In this document: positions 62,239 to 64,000 of the stretch, in pieces
How positions within the stretch are numbered: position 1 is the stretch's first letter
Layout: each line of letters starts with the position of its first letter
Program-made: the position numbers and the translations under genes
The notes under the pieces: model-generated
Seen by the model: the letters and a program-made list of their open reading frames with translations, nothing else
Told to the model about the DNA's origin: nothing
Database searches by the model: none
NCBI GenBank assembly: GCA_963966185.1
Contig: CAWZYM010000272.1
Coordinates: 62,001-126,000 of the forward strand
Direction: 5' to 3'
From: Rhabditoides inermis
Taxonomy: Eukaryota; Nematoda; Chromadorea; Rhabditida; Rhabditidae
DNA length: 64,000 nt

Positions 62239-62658
62239 TAGAGGTGTGCACGATTAATCGAATACGAATAAAATCCGAATAATTATTCGATTAATCGATT
62301 AATCGAATATTTTTTATTCGTTGTTCGAGATCTGACGATTAATCGAATAATATTCGAATAAAATATTTGTTCGATTAATCGATCGAATAACATTTATTCG
62401 TTATTCGTTTTCAAAGTTCGATTATTCGAATAAATGTCCACCAAAACACATGATATACTCCAAAATACCGTCATTTTGTGGTTATTCGAGAAGAATTGTT
62501 CAGTCGATTAATCGAATAATCGAATAATCGAATAATTTTTCATCGTTGTTCGAGTGCTGACGATTAATCGAATGATATTCGAATAATCGAACTCGACGAT
62601 TAATCGAACGAATAAAAATTATTCGTTATTCGTCAAAAAAATTATTCGCCCAACTCTA
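62239..62658. mobile_element. hAT-type MITE
   Basis: Ends TAGAGGTGTGC and TAGAGTTGGGC (reverse complement) match hAT-style termini. They are flanked by a perfect 8-bp duplication CGCACAGC (62231-62238 and 62659-62666), the size made by hAT transposases. The 420-bp interior consists almost entirely of ATTAATCGAATAATCG-type direct and inverted repeats and encodes no protein. Confidence 0.85.
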
Positions 62659-62910
62659 CGCACAGCCAAATTTTCATTCAACAAGAATCAGTCTTTGAAA
62701 AATCAGAATACTCGAAAAACTCTTTAACTTTTTGTGTAAAAGAGTCAGGCCACTGAATGATTAAAAGCGCAAACTCGGTTCGGGAAAACAAAGAGACCCC
62801 TGCGAACCAGCTGATTGAAAGTGGGTTTCGGCTCTCGTAAAATGCCAGAGTTCGAATTCGCTTTTAATATTCACATACTTTAAAGACAGATGTGACTAGT
62901 TGTATCAATT

Positions 62911-62935
62911 AGAGAGGGCGCGCCAGCGCCCTCTC
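62911..62935. repeat. GC-rich hairpin at a repeat terminus, copy 2
   Basis: GAGAGGGCGC and GCGCCCTCTC form 10-bp arms; AATT follows on the minus strand. See the copy at 42158-42183. Confidence 0.45.
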
Positions 62936-63297
62936 GTTTGTACTGGATGTCCCCGCGCGCTAGAATGCTCAAAAACGACTTTTCCCGGATGAAGCACTTT
63001 TCCTCATTTTGAAGTGATTTCCACTGTTACATTGCATTCACATCTCTATTCGATAGAGTTATAGAAAGTTGTATTGAGTTTGATTGAATTTGAAGCGAGA
63101 TACGGAGAGTCCGCATTCGAGTGCGGATTGAGATTGGTGTCGGGCGGGCGTCGGACAATCGCTTTCGCCCCGCCCCCTCAGTGTGTGAGTGAGAGAGAGA
63201 GAGGCGAATAGCGGGTGCGCGTCGGTATCCTCGCAGCGAATCGCGAACGTGTATGAAAATGTAATTTTGTGAAACAAAACTTAAGAAAAGGACAGAT

Positions 63298-63634
63298 ATT
63301 ATCTTTCAAAAGTACTTCCAAGTAAAAGTAGTTGAGTAGTTGGTTTGTACCGTTGTCTCAGTTGAGCAAAAGGACTGACATGTTTTCAATGGAGACATGT
63401 GCAAACAGGCTCTCAGCATTATTCGACGTGTTATGTTACAACAGAAGTTGTGCTTTTAGATAATAACTGCATAACTTCGTAAACGCGTTCATTATAATAT
63501 GGCCGCTTTGCACTGGTATGAGAGAGAGAGCCTGTTGGCACATGTCTCCATTGAAAACATGTCAGTCCTTTTGCTCAACTGAGACAACGGTACAAACCAA
63601 CTACTTTTACTTGGAAGTACTTTTGAAAGATAAT
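63298..63634. mobile_element. Long-TIR MITE with nearly identical arms
   Basis: Arms of about 115 bp start ATTATCTTTCAAAAGTACTT and include GGTTTGTACCGTTGTCTCAG and GACATGTTTTCAATGGAGAC. They differ only by an 8-9 bp extra AGTAGTTG in the left arm and a few bases. The outer 20 bases match the palindromic units at 32484 and 39236. No duplication longer than 2-3 bp is evident and there is no transposase. Confidence 0.75.
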
Positions 63635-64000
63635 CTTTAATAGTAATAAAAAATCTCGGGTTGCAGTTGCCCACTGCTTGTAGTCGTTTCTGCGCTTATA
63701 GAACAGTTTTGTAGTATTGCGGACAGAACTTGCCCAGCGGGTTGGCGGGCCATCCGGGTTCTCGAGTGACGTTGCTTTTATTTTTATTTATTGAGAATCT
63801 CCGTTAATTTTTTTCTACTTTATCCAGAACGTCTTCCTGGAAAAAAAACTAGCTGTTGACTTGGATTTGACAGGCTTCTCGATGAGAAATCACAGGTAGA
63901 GCGTAGCTTGCATGATCCTCACTATTGGTCCAAGAATTTCTTACTCTGATGCGAGATATAGCGGTGATTAGAAATTTTTCAAATGTTGACCTGGTTACGA

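Noticed and set aside
1..64000. CRISPR arrays, bacterial operons, riboswitches, phage or plasmid features
   Set aside because: The window is plainly eukaryotic (spliced genes, nematode receptors); the tandem arrays have no unique spacers.

Overview
The window is eukaryotic and almost certainly from a nematode. Genes are split by many short GT-AG introns, several ATGs sit a few bases after an intron-type acceptor (as expected for spliced-leader acceptors), and two genes encode nematode-type chemoreceptors (Str-like and Srsx-like). Exons are GC-rich, while introns and intergenic DNA are AT-rich and full of (CT)n/(GA)n tracts and transposon remnants. No species is assigned.

Layout. 1-18216 (minus): a WNK-family kinase gene of at least 25 coding exons. 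Its 3' end lies beyond the left edge, and the acceptor of the next exon is exactly at bases 1-3. 18628-29369 (minus): a tandem array of three genes for secreted cysteine-rich proteins (DUF19/T20D4.11-like by appearance). An intron of the first holds a 1.8 kb retro-insertion that joins a LINE 3' end to a foreign-looking intact ORF, flanked by a 13-bp target-site duplication. 29370-34800: intergenic DNA with TIR elements and a 1.4 kb array of an 8-bp pyrimidine repeat. 34836-37342 (plus): an F-box protein gene with a small LINE-tailed insertion in an intron. 37410-38978 and 46738-47982 (minus): two paralogous secreted-protein genes. Between them are a 2.6 kb element with a 9-bp duplication (39230-41800) and a Str-like chemoreceptor gene (43547-46104, minus). 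49641-50759 (plus): an Srsx-like receptor. 52487-55249 (minus): an intact Penelope-like retroelement ORF with its GIY-YIG domain at the N-terminus (Naiad/Chlamys-type order). 58792-59123 (plus): a short neuropeptide precursor with an allatostatin-C/somatostatin-like disulfide loop. The right end carries tRNA-derived repeats, a hAT-type MITE with an exact 8-bp duplication, and a long-TIR MITE.

The genes do not form one pathway. WNK is a housekeeping osmotic and ion-transport regulator; the others are typical lineage-expanded nematode genes (secreted proteins, F-box, chemoreceptors) plus one peptide-hormone gene. The strongest candidates for something new are the LINE/ORF chimera at 20423-22250, the N-terminal-GIY-YIG retroelement with hammerhead-like motifs, the neuropeptide precursor, and a family of elements whose copies continue into kilobase pyrimidine arrays. 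All exon boundaries were inferred by eye from splice signals and reading frame.
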